From assembly GCA_041752635.1 (NCBI GenBank), contig JBGSWC010000002.1, positions 1 through 5,396 on the forward strand: 5,396 nt of DNA, written 5' to 3'. The notes below the pieces were generated by a model. That model was not told where the DNA came from, ran no database searches, and was given only the letters and a program-made list of their open reading frames with translations. The position numbers were made by a program, and so were the translations under genes. This document shows positions 1 through 5,240 of this stretch, piece by piece (within the stretch, counting starts at the first letter, position 1; the number at the start of each line of letters is the position of its first letter). The DNA comes from JBGSWC01 sp041752635. Lineage in GTDB: Bacteria > Planctomycetota > Planctomycetia > Pirellulales > Lacipirellulaceae.

Positions 1-2
1 TC

Positions 3-1397
3 GCCAGCGCGCGCGATCCACGTCGGGGCGGACCGGCACCGGCGACGCTCGCGCGGTGGCTCGAAGCGCTTGCGAGCCTCCATCGCCACCCTGCTAGCGA
101 TTGCGAGTTCTATGGCGATGCCGCAAAGCTGATCGTCGACCCGATTGGACTCGACGGGGGCCTGGTGCTCTTACGCGAAAGCGATGATTGGCGCGTGGTT
201 GCCAGTTGTTTGCCCCAGCCCGATATAGACATCGGTGTCGATCGAGCTGTGCTCGACACAGTTCTCGACGCTGTGCTTGCGAATCCAACAACCCACTTTC
301 ACGCCGTCGACGAATCACAAACTATCGCGTCGGCGTCGGCAGCGATTGTCGTATCGCCGATTCTCGATGAGCGTGGTGAAATCGACGGTGCCATCTATGG
401 CTGGCGGACGCTCCACAGCGGAAATGGCCGTCGTGGTGTCCGCTATCTCGAAGCTCAGCTCGTCGATCTGATCGCCAAAAGCGTGGCAACCGGCCTCGCA
501 AGGCTTGAACGAGAGGAGCAGGCGAGCCAGCGGCGTTCGGCCCTTGCCCAGCGATTGCCGAAGCAGGTCGTTCGGCAAGTTGAACTCGACGATCGATTGT
601 TGTTGGCACAGCAAAGCGAAGTGACCGTCCTGTTCGCCGACCTGCGTGGGTTCACCGAGTTGTGTCAAAGGCTCGACACGCGGCGCACCTACGAAATTCT
701 CAACGACGTGATGGACTGCCTCACCGATGCGGTACTGGCCGAGCAAGGAACCGTCATCGATTACTACGGCGACGGGCTCGCGGCGATGTGGAACGCGCCG
801 ACGATTCAGAACGACCACGCCCCGCGTGCGGCCCGAGCGGCGCTGGCGATGGTCGCATCGATTCCGCTCGTCTCCGAGCGTTGGCAACGCGAACTGCCGA
901 GCGACCTGCAGCTTGGTGTCGGACTTCATACCGGGCCGGCTGTGGTCGGCAACATCGGCAGCAGCCAGCACCTGAAATACGGACCACGCGGCGCAACCGT
1001 CAACATAGCTAGCCGCATCGAAGCGGCGACCAAATCGGTTGGCGTGCCAATCCTTGTGTCGACCACGACGCGGCAGTTCCTTGGCGACGCGCACACCACG
1101 GTTCGGCTTTGCCAGGCTCGACTCAAGGGAATCACCGAGGCGATCGATTTGCATGCGTTGCTTCCAGGCACGCAAGCGTCGTCGTCAAATGACGCAATCG
1201 ATCGCTACAGCGTTGCGCTCGCATACTACGAAAACGGCAATCTGCCGGAGGCTTGCCGACGGCTTGAATCAGCCGATTTCGGAGCGCTCGAAGGACCGGC
1301 TGAGTTTCTCGTGCAGCAGATCAGGCAAGACTGCAGCCGCAAACTCGGTCGGCGTGCGGGGGATTGTGCCGTGTCGAGCGCGGCGGTCGAAGTATAG
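3..1397 (+). CDS. GAF-like / class III adenylate-guanylate cyclase, 5'-partial
   Basis: This is a nucleotide cyclase that would make a cyclic nucleotide from ATP or GTP, probably in the cytoplasm since no membrane segment is visible. The frame is open from base 3, so the gene starts before the window; the GTG at 165 is an internal codon. Roughly 100-520 encodes a GAF-like sensor (GLVLLRESDDWRVVAS, then VVSPILDERGEIDGAIYG). A charged linker rich in Glu, Arg and Gln follows (about 500-600), then the catalytic domain (about 621-1160). Both metal-binding aspartates are present, in FADLRGF (Asp at 639-641) and YYGDG (Asp at 771-773). The transition-state Asn (1002-1004) and Arg (1014-1016) are present in ATVNIASRIE. 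The two base-recognising positions are not the usual Lys and Asp/Thr but Asp (759-761) and Gly (981-983), so the substrate cannot be called. The last 70 residues look helical and TPR-like. In planctomycetes such proteins often carry an N-terminal FHA domain, which would lie outside the window. Confidence 0.92.
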   Translation, partial: ASARDPRRGGPAPATLARWLEALASLHRHPASDCEFYGDAAKLIVDPIGLDGGLVLLRESDDWRVVASCLPQPDIDIGVDRAVLDTVLDAVLANPTTHFHAVDESQTIASASAAIVVSPILDERGEIDGAIYGWRTLHSGNGRRGVRYLEAQLVDLIAKSVATGLARLEREEQASQRRSALAQRLPKQVVRQVELDDRLLLAQQSEVTVLFADLRGFTELCQRLDTRRTYEILNDVMDCLTDAVLAEQGTVIDYYGDGLAAMWNAPTIQNDHAPRAARAALAMVASIPLVSERWQRELPSDLQLGVGLHTGPAVVGNIGSSQHLKYGPRGATVNIASRIEAATKSVGVPILVSTTTRQFLGDAHTTVRLCQARLKGITEAIDLHALLPGTQASSSNDAIDRYSVALAYYENGNLPEACRRLESADFGALEGPAEFLVQQIRQDCSRKLGRRAGDCAVSSAAVEV

Positions 1398-1416
1398 TCG
1401 TCTCGGACTACCTGGG

Positions 1417-2400
1417 ATGCGAACCATCGGCTCATTACTTCCGCGGCTCGGTTATAGATCGTTTGGCAATGCGGTTGGCCTCGTGGATCGACAGCGATTC
1501 CATTTCAACCCGATCTCGGCCATTACCATGTTGCCACTCTTGCGATGGCTGCCACTAGTTGTGTTGGTGTTACTCGTGGAGCTAATGATACCGGACGACG
1601 CGCCGGCGTGGCTGCTAATGTGGTGTCTATCGTTCGCGATCTTCGCCGGCTGCAAATGGCTGGCGATCGGTTCGCTCGACATCGTGGGAGTACCCACTTG
1701 GAAATGGATGGCATTCTTGTTCGCTTGGCCCGGACTGGACGCAAAAGCGTTTTGTGCCGACGAGCCTTCCCGCCAACGGCGCTTCGTCACAATGCTTGAA
1801 TGGAGCGTCGCTATGCTCAATACGGCTATCGGTGCAATACTGTTTTGGAATGCCCGCGATCTTGTCCCTGCGTCCAACAAACTACTGCTCGGTTGGATCG
1901 GTATGGTCGGACTGATATTGATGCTGCACTTCGGCGCGTTTCATCTGCTCAGTTGTGCGTGGCGCGCCGGTGGCGTCGATGCCAAACCACTTATGTTGTC
2001 GCCCGCGTTGGCGACGAGCCTTAGCGACTTTTGGGGCCGACGCTGGAACACGGCTTTTCGCGATGTAACGCACGACAGCTTGTTCAGGCAGCTCGCAAAA
2101 ACAGTTGGCGGAGTCACGGCTGTTTGTTTAGGATTTCTCTTCAGCGGATTGATTCATGACCTCGTCATTTCGTATCCAGCCCGAGCCGGCTATGGATTGC
2201 CAACGCTCTACTTCTGTATCCAGGCCGTCGGACTGTTGATCGAACGATCGCCGTTAGGCCGAAAGATCGGCCTGGCACAGGGTTCTCGCGGGTGGGCGTT
2301 TACAATGCTGTTTGTCGTTGGCCCAGCGTTTTGGTTGTTTCATCCCCCTTTCGTCACCAATGTGATTGTGCCTTTCATGCGCGCGATGCATGCTACGTGA
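1417..2400 (+). CDS. MBOAT_2 / wax-synthase-like membrane O-acyltransferase
   Basis: This is a 327-residue polytopic membrane protein of the membrane-bound O-acyltransferase superfamily, wax-synthase-like branch. Members transfer an acyl group to a hydroxyl acceptor inside the membrane; the acceptor here is unknown. About eight hydrophobic segments are visible, beginning near residue 39 (LPLLRWLPLVVLVLLVELMI). Family features are WPGLDAKAF (near residue 103), FWGRRWN (205-211) and FLFSGLIHD, where His247 is the expected catalytic histidine. A C-terminal LFHPPFV motif follows. The start is uncertain: ATG at 1417 is the first in-frame start after the cyclase stop, GTG at 1483 is possible, and ATG at 1528 (290 residues) sits just before the first helix; none has a good Shine-Dalgarno. 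The frame is open further upstream inside the cyclase gene, but that part is a shadow. The gene lies 19 bases after the cyclase and 26 before a small membrane protein, so co-transcription is likely. Confidence 0.85.
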   Translation: MRTIGSLLPRLGYRSFGNAVGLVDRQRFHFNPISAITMLPLLRWLPLVVLVLLVELMIPDDAPAWLLMWCLSFAIFAGCKWLAIGSLDIVGVPTWKWMAFLFAWPGLDAKAFCADEPSRQRRFVTMLEWSVAMLNTAIGAILFWNARDLVPASNKLLLGWIGMVGLILMLHFGAFHLLSCAWRAGGVDAKPLMLSPALATSLSDFWGRRWNTAFRDVTHDSLFRQLAKTVGGVTAVCLGFLFSGLIHDLVISYPARAGYGLPTLYFCIQAVGLLIERSPLGRKIGLAQGSRGWAFTMLFVVGPAFWLFHPPFVTNVIVPFMRAMHAT

Positions 2401-2426
2401 GGCACCCATGCTGAATCGAGCCGAAC

Positions 2427-2840
2427 ATGATTCGTGAACTGTTACCGTCGTTATTGATTGCCGCAGGGATTGGTCAACTCGGCGTCCTGTGCGCCGCAGC
2501 GATTGTGCCCTTTCAACTTGACTGGCGTCGCGAATTGTCGCCGCTCTCGAAACTGCATCGACAAATGTACTTGGTCTACGGCGGCTACATTGTGTTGACG
2601 ATAATCGCTTTCGCATCGATCAGTCTGTTGAACGCCAGCGAGCTCGCCAGCGGAAGCGGACTTGCCCGGGCATTTTGCACCTACGTGGCTATCTTCTGGG
2701 GCATTCGGCTCGTACTGCAAGCCGTTTTCGACGTGAAGGAACACCTTACTGCGTGGTGGTTGACGGCCGGGTATCACTTGCTAACAGTGCTGTTTGTCGC
2801 CCTGACGGCAATTTATGCGATCGCGGCGTTTGCCCTTTGA
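2427..2840 (+). CDS. Small four-helix integral membrane protein, function unknown
   Basis: This 137-residue protein has four clear hydrophobic segments at about residues 4-27, 48-68, 82-101 and 110-136. The short loops carry charged residues (DWRRELSPLSKLHRQ at 32-46, DVKEH at 102-106). I recognise no enzyme motif. It begins 26 bases after the acyltransferase stop on the same strand and is probably co-transcribed with it, so it may be an accessory or partner subunit; that is inference from position only. ATG at 2427 is chosen because the ATG at 2408 is in another frame and stops after nine codons. The Shine-Dalgarno is weak at best. The gene converges with the toxin gene that ends at 2867; the 26 bases between them contain no convincing terminator. 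Confidence 0.85.
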   Translation: MIRELLPSLLIAAGIGQLGVLCAAAIVPFQLDWRRELSPLSKLHRQMYLVYGGYIVLTIIAFASISLLNASELASGSGLARAFCTYVAIFWGIRLVLQAVFDVKEHLTAWWLTAGYHLLTVLFVALTAIYAIAAFAL

Positions 2841-2866
2841 TTGCGAACTCGGGCGACGATTGCGTC

Positions 2867-3121
2867 CTACAGCAACCGCAATCGCGCGACCTCGACAACA
2901 CGGTCACTTTCGCTAACCGTAAAATAGGCCAGCAATGGGGCAATCGCGATTTCGCGCAGGCCCTCGTGATGGTCTCGACCCTTCGTGCTGGCATCGACGC
3001 TCGACTCGACTTCAAGTTGTTGGGCAGCAATCGACACAGCATTCTTGTCGCTCGCCTCGAGACACGCCTCTGCTAGTTGATTCATCACTCGCGTAGGGTA
3101 TACCACGGTGTAACGCGTCAT
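2867..3121 (-). CDS. RelE/ParE-like toxin of the first TA module
   Basis: This 84-residue protein resembles the short RelE/ParE-superfamily toxins (often annotated 'plasmid stabilization protein'). These act by mRNA cleavage (RelE type) or gyrase inhibition (ParE type); which applies here cannot be told. The recognisable part is the C-terminal half: HEGLREIAIAPLLAYFTV, then SESDRVVEV, which fits the beta-sheet core of the fold. The usual C-terminal Tyr or His after the last strand is absent (it ends VARLRLL), so activity is uncertain. It aligns without gaps to the toxin at 3451-3702 from the Tyr at residue 4, with 32 identities over 81 residues by hand count. Its ATG overlaps the antitoxin stop by ATGA and is preceded by GGAGG at 3126-3130, so translation is probably coupled. 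Confidence 0.75.
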   Translation of the reverse strand: MTRYTVVYPTRVMNQLAEACLEASDKNAVSIAAQQLEVESSVDASTKGRDHHEGLREIAIAPLLAYFTVSESDRVVEVARLRLL

Positions 3122-3336
3122 CGCGCCTCCAGCGACTCGAGTCGCGCGCGAACTTCGGCAAACGTATGCCGTTCGTCATCGGACGCCAGTGCCTCCTTGG
3201 CAAGTCGGATGTCTTCCTCAGTCGCATAACTCGAAACGAATCCAAGATGTCGACCATTCTGGTCCCGCAGTTCGATTCGATCAGTCGCCGACGCGATGAG
3301 TTTCGATTGTTCTTCGTTGAGGACGATGCAGACCAT
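3118..3336 (-). CDS. Antitoxin of the first TA module
   Basis: This 72-residue protein is called an antitoxin because it sits directly upstream of a RelE/ParE-like toxin with an ATGA overlap, and because it is paralogous to the antitoxin at 3699-3950. The shared pattern is an N-terminal block (MVCIVLNEEQ, then RIELRDQNGRHLGF) and a C-terminal helical block (EEDIRLAKEALASDD, then LESLE). The C-terminal part is presumably what wraps the toxin. I see no standard ribbon-helix-helix or HTH motif, so how it binds DNA, if it does, is unclear. An ATG at 3360 would add eight residues (MTSPTSPI). ATG at 3336 is preferred because it aligns with the paralogue's MVYVVL start and leaves a leader behind the promoter at 3370-3398. 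Compared with its paralogue it lacks 11 residues in the central linker. Confidence 0.72.
   Translation of the reverse strand: MVCIVLNEEQSKLIASATDRIELRDQNGRHLGFVSSYATEEDIRLAKEALASDDERHTFAEVRARLESLEAR
3126..3130 (-). promoter_or_regulatory. Shine-Dalgarno for first toxin, inside antitoxin gene
   Basis: Read on the minus strand, GGAGG lies four bases before the toxin ATG at 3121, within the last codons of the antitoxin. It is one of the best ribosome binding sites in the window and supports both the toxin start and translational coupling. Confidence 0.6.
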
Positions 3337-3369
3337 GATTGGGCTCGTGGGGGAGGTCATTTACGTAGC

Positions 3370-3398
3370 GGAATACGGTCGAAAACAAAATGCGTCAA
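3370..3398 (-). promoter_or_regulatory. Candidate sigma-70 promoter of the first TA module
   Basis: On the minus strand, TTGACG (3393-3398, five of six to consensus) is followed after 17 bases by TATTCC (3370-3375, three of six). A transcript would start near 3363, only about three bases before the ATG at 3360 but about 27 before the ATG at 3336, which favours the latter start. The weak -10 keeps confidence low. Confidence 0.4.
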
Positions 3399-3408
3399 GA
3401 TTTGACGC
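3392..3408. repeat. Perfect 7-bp palindrome over the -35, candidate operator
   Basis: GCGTCAA, three bases (GAT), then TTGACGC form a perfect 17-base inverted repeat. One arm contains the -35 hexamer of the candidate promoter of the first TA module. Type II antitoxins commonly autorepress through such palindromes, so this is a plausible operator. That role is inferred from position. Confidence 0.45.
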
Positions 3409-3414
3409 TGCTGG

Positions 3415-3446
3415 AGTGTCGCAGTTGCGAACGCGTTGCCGACACT
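3415..3446. repeat. Inverted repeat between the two TA modules, possible hairpin
   Basis: AGTGTCG (3415-3421) and CGACACT (3440-3446) are perfect complements separated by 18 bases, which include the small palindrome AACGCGTT (3430-3437). It lies just after the stop of the second module's toxin, so an RNA hairpin could end or process that transcript. No U-tract follows on the minus strand, so it is not a classical intrinsic terminator; it could also be part of the operator region of the first module. Confidence 0.35.
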
Positions 3447-3450
3447 TCCT

Positions 3451-3702
3451 TTATATCCTAGCCACCCTCTGCACTTCAACGATTTTGTCACTTTCACGCA
3501 CGGTGAATGCGGCCTTCAATGGTGGGACGGCAATGGCCCATAGTCCTTCGTGCAATGGCGTTCCAGACTTCTGCGGATTGCTTCCAAGCAAGTGATCGAT
3601 CTCGTCGGCAGCTTGCGAGACCGCCGCTCGATCATCGGACGCCATCCAAATTTCAGCTAACTCGTCGCTACATTCCGGCTGCCAACAAACCGTGTAGTTC
3701 AT
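3451..3702 (-). CDS. RelE/ParE-like toxin of the second TA module
   Basis: This 83-residue protein is a paralogue of the toxin at 2867-3121. It has the same C-terminal core: LHEGLWAIAVPPLKAAFTV, then RESDKIVEVQRV. The N-terminal half (ELAEIWMASDDRAAVSQAADEIDHLL) resembles the two-helix hairpin of the RelE/ParE fold, and its ELAEIW pattern is typical of the family; the first toxin has drifted here (QLAEAC). The C-terminal catalytic Tyr or His of well-studied RelE is not visible, so the mechanism is unassigned. Its ATG overlaps the antitoxin stop as ATGA, and GGAG sits five bases upstream at 3708-3711. It is 115 bases upstream of the first module's antitoxin start, so the two modules could be read separately or as one unit. 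Confidence 0.8.
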   Translation of the reverse strand: MNYTVCWQPECSDELAEIWMASDDRAAVSQAADEIDHLLGSNPQKSGTPLHEGLWAIAVPPLKAAFTVRESDKIVEVQRVARI

Positions 3703-3950
3703 TCCTGCTCCAGCGATTGCAGGTGCTCTAGAATTTGCTTTGTCGAAAGTCGAGGCCCGTCTGAGTTCATTCGCTGTTTAGCCAGTCGGATGTCCTCAGC
3801 CGTAAACCCGTACGGCAAATTCTCGGCATCGCGTGCCACCGCTTGTTCAGCGTAGCCCACAAAGCGACCGCTCGCGTCGCGTAATTCGACTCTCACGCCT
3901 GTGGACCTTACGACACGAGCTTGTTCGTCGGTCAGAACGACATAGACCAT
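3699..3950 (-). CDS. Antitoxin of the second TA module
   Basis: This 83-residue protein is the likely antitoxin to the toxin at 3451-3702. It shares with the other antitoxin an N-terminal block (MVYVVLTDEQARVV, then RVELRDASGRFVGY) and a C-terminal block (AEDIRLAKQRMNSDGPR, then LQSLEQE); by hand about 15 of 33 and 15 of 35 residues are identical. The intervening linker is 15 residues here and 4 in the other. The ELRD-x-x-GR-x-x-G stretch could be a small beta hairpin, but I cannot place it in a named DNA-binding family. The start at 3950 gives the shared MV-x-x-VL beginning and lies about 30 bases after the expected transcript start from the promoter at 3989-4017. Confidence 0.75.
   Translation of the reverse strand: MVYVVLTDEQARVVRSTGVRVELRDASGRFVGYAEQAVARDAENLPYGFTAEDIRLAKQRMNSDGPRLSTKQILEHLQSLEQE
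3708..3711 (-). promoter_or_regulatory. Shine-Dalgarno for second toxin, inside antitoxin gene
   Basis: GGAG on the minus strand is five bases before the toxin ATG at 3702 and lies in the terminal codons of the antitoxin, the same arrangement as in the other module. It supports coupled translation of antitoxin and toxin. Confidence 0.5.
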
Positions 3951-3988
3951 GACAGAGCCTATAAAACACGATTGGTGAAGCTACTCTG

Positions 3989-4017
3989 ATTCTACCCCAG
4001 TTCACCCCAGCCGGCAA
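3989..4017 (-). promoter_or_regulatory. Candidate sigma-70 promoter of the second TA module
   Basis: On the minus strand, TTGCCG (4012-4017, four of six) and TAGAAT (3989-3994, five of six) are separated by an ideal 17 bases. Transcription would start near 3982 and leave a leader of about 30 bases before the antitoxin ATG at 3950. The element lies in the 86-base gap behind the unknown membrane-anchored gene, where a promoter for this module would be expected. Confidence 0.5.
3994..4010. repeat. Direct repeat ACCCCAG in promoter spacer, possible operator
   Basis: ACCCCAG occurs at 3994-4000 and again at 4004-4010, one helical turn apart, within the spacer between the -10 and -35 hexamers. Two same-face half-sites there could bind an autorepressing antitoxin. 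The role is inferred, and a chance repeat of seven bases is not excluded. Confidence 0.3.
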
Positions 4018-4036
4018 AAGTAAACGAGTATTTTCG

Positions 4037-5125
4037 CTAACGACGGAAATTCGCCGCAGGAGCGAGCGGCAACCGCCGGGCCATCTCCACGGCCGCCGCA
4101 GTCGCCGGTATCGCGTCGGCCGTCGTCGGCGTGGCGAACCACGCCAAAAACTTCAGCGGCAGTTCGATTGGTTCCGGTTCAAGAAACACCGGACCAGTGT
4201 TCGACGCGACGATCACACCCTTCCACAATCCAGGGCGATCGCCCCACAGCGTGAGCCCCTTATGGTCGAGCACGAAGCGAAAACCAACGCGATCGAAGGC
4301 GATGTCTCCCGCGGGGAGCGGCGTGACCGGACGCATGTAGATGAACTGCTCGAGCCGCCGTGCGAGGTCGCTGGTCATGTGCCCCGCGCCGGTGTCACAG
4401 GTACCGACAGCGCGGGTGATTCGCTCGCCGGTGTATTCGAGCGATTCGAGCTCGAGGGCGATCGCGTCGGCGACAAGGTCGTCGCCGAAGAGTTGTTGCG
4501 ACACACTCTGCGAGAGCTTCCCCTGCAGCTTGCCGGTGAGGGTGACGTGTGTTTCGGGGACGATATCGTCACGATCGCGAACGGCCTGGCATTCGACGTA
4601 CCCTGCCGCGCCCGCGTTGGCTTTTAGCGTCATGCGTCGCGACGAGACGCTGCCGTTCTCGGTGACCGATGTGAGATGCACCCGCAGCTTCGCAACAGGC
4701 ACGTCGTGCCACTGCGAATCGGCCACTTCCATCACAATTTCACGCGGCCAATCGGTCGACAGCAAACGTTGGCCGATCGACTGGAGCCACACGTCGGCTG
4801 GCTTGTTCGCTTCAGCCCCGGTGATCGCGATTTCGAGCCGCTCGCCAGCGAGCCGCGTTTCGATTTTGCCTACCGAAACCAGCACCTGCCCCGTTTCGAT
4901 GTCGGCGACAACCGCATCGCACAAGCGAAACTGGCGAGGCTTGGGGGTCGAAGTACTTTGGGCCGTGATGCGAACACCGAGCAGATGTTCAAGCTGGTCG
5001 AGCTGTTGCGACTCGGTTGAGGGCAGGTTCCACCACACTGTCACCGCTAGCACCGCACTCGTCGGCAGCACACAGCCAGCGAGAAAAACCCACTGGCAAA
5101 TTCGGCGTGCTAGCGATTGATGCAT
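4037..5125 (-). CDS. Membrane-anchored protein of unknown function
   Basis: This 362-residue protein has a short basic N-terminus (MHQSLARRICQ) and one hydrophobic segment at about residues 12-32 (WVFLAGCVLPTSAVLAVTVWW), then a long polar domain rich in beta-type alternation. It is probably anchored in the membrane with the bulk outside the cytoplasm. LAGC at 15-18 resembles a lipobox, but hydrophobic residues continue after the Cys, so a transmembrane anchor is likelier than a lipoprotein. I recognise no enzyme motif. Long stretches such as GEIAFDR-like strands near the C-terminus (DIAFDRVGFRFVLDHKGLTLWGD) recall AsmA-like or translocation/assembly proteins, but only loosely. The frame stays open to an ATG at 5209; that extension is encoded by the heptamer repeat element, so ATG 5125 is preferred. 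The gene follows a likely chorismate synthase gene at 115 bases on the same strand. Confidence 0.75.
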   Translation of the reverse strand: MHQSLARRICQWVFLAGCVLPTSAVLAVTVWWNLPSTESQQLDQLEHLLGVRITAQSTSTPKPRQFRLCDAVVADIETGQVLVSVGKIETRLAGERLEIAITGAEANKPADVWLQSIGQRLLSTDWPREIVMEVADSQWHDVPVAKLRVHLTSVTENGSVSSRRMTLKANAGAAGYVECQAVRDRDDIVPETHVTLTGKLQGKLSQSVSQQLFGDDLVADAIALELESLEYTGERITRAVGTCDTGAGHMTSDLARRLEQFIYMRPVTPLPAGDIAFDRVGFRFVLDHKGLTLWGDRPGLWKGVIVASNTGPVFLEPEPIELPLKFLAWFATPTTADAIPATAAAVEMARRLPLAPAANFRR

Positions 5126-5133
5126 GCAGCGCA

Positions 5134-5232
5134 AATGACTAAGCACGAATGACGAATGACGAAATGCGGGCACTGGGCCATTGTGAGCACCGGGCCAACC
5201 CTTCGTCATTCGTCATTCGGATTTCGTCATTC
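5134..5232. repeat. Intergenic heptamer repeat forming an inverted repeat
   Basis: The left part is a run of seven-base units in register: AATGACT, AAGCACG, AATGACG, AATGACG, AAATGCG (5134-5168). The right part is CGTCATT, CGTCATT, CGGATTT, CGTCATT (5204-5231), the reverse complement of the same unit. The best arms are perfect over 18 bases, 5146-5163 against 5202-5219, with a 38-base loop. The loop holds an imperfect 11-base direct repeat (GCACTGGGCCA at 5170-5180, GCACCGGGCCA at 5187-5197). Translated, such units give strings like RHSSFVLSH, which I recall as frequent spurious N-termini in planctomycete annotations. It may be a mobile or slippage-derived intergenic element, or a transcript-processing or terminating hairpin after the upstream gene. 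Confidence 0.75.
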
Positions 5233-5240
5233 CCCCCCAA

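Noticed and set aside
315..1175. Long minus-strand open frame (286 codons) opposite the cyclase gene
   Set aside because: It is antisense to a well-supported catalytic domain. The translation is rich in Arg with no domain pattern, as expected from a GC-rich shadow frame.
1039..1416. Upstream extension of the acyltransferase frame into the cyclase gene
   Set aside because: The extension overlaps the cyclase C-terminus in another frame and is not membrane-like; the family similarity begins after 1417.
2408..2437. Nine-codon open frame overlapping the start of the small membrane protein
   Set aside because: It has no ribosome binding site and nothing to distinguish it from chance; a leader peptide role cannot be supported.
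2841..2866. Possible terminator between the convergent genes
   Set aside because: Only a 4-bp stem (GACG / CGTC) is visible, with no T-tract on either side, which is too weak to call.
3337..3360. Eight extra residues at the start of the first antitoxin
   Set aside because: The paralogous antitoxin begins at the equivalent of ATG 3336, and the candidate transcript start near 3363 leaves almost no leader for an ATG at 3360.
4341..5120. Plus-strand open frame (259 codons) opposite the membrane-anchored gene
   Set aside because: The product is dominated by Ser, Arg and Thr without motifs, while the minus strand has a proper membrane anchor and a balanced composition.
5126..5209. Extended N-terminus (28 residues) of the membrane-anchored protein
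   Set aside because: The extra codons are the heptamer inverted repeat, and the natural basic-plus-hydrophobic N-terminus begins at the ATG at 5125.
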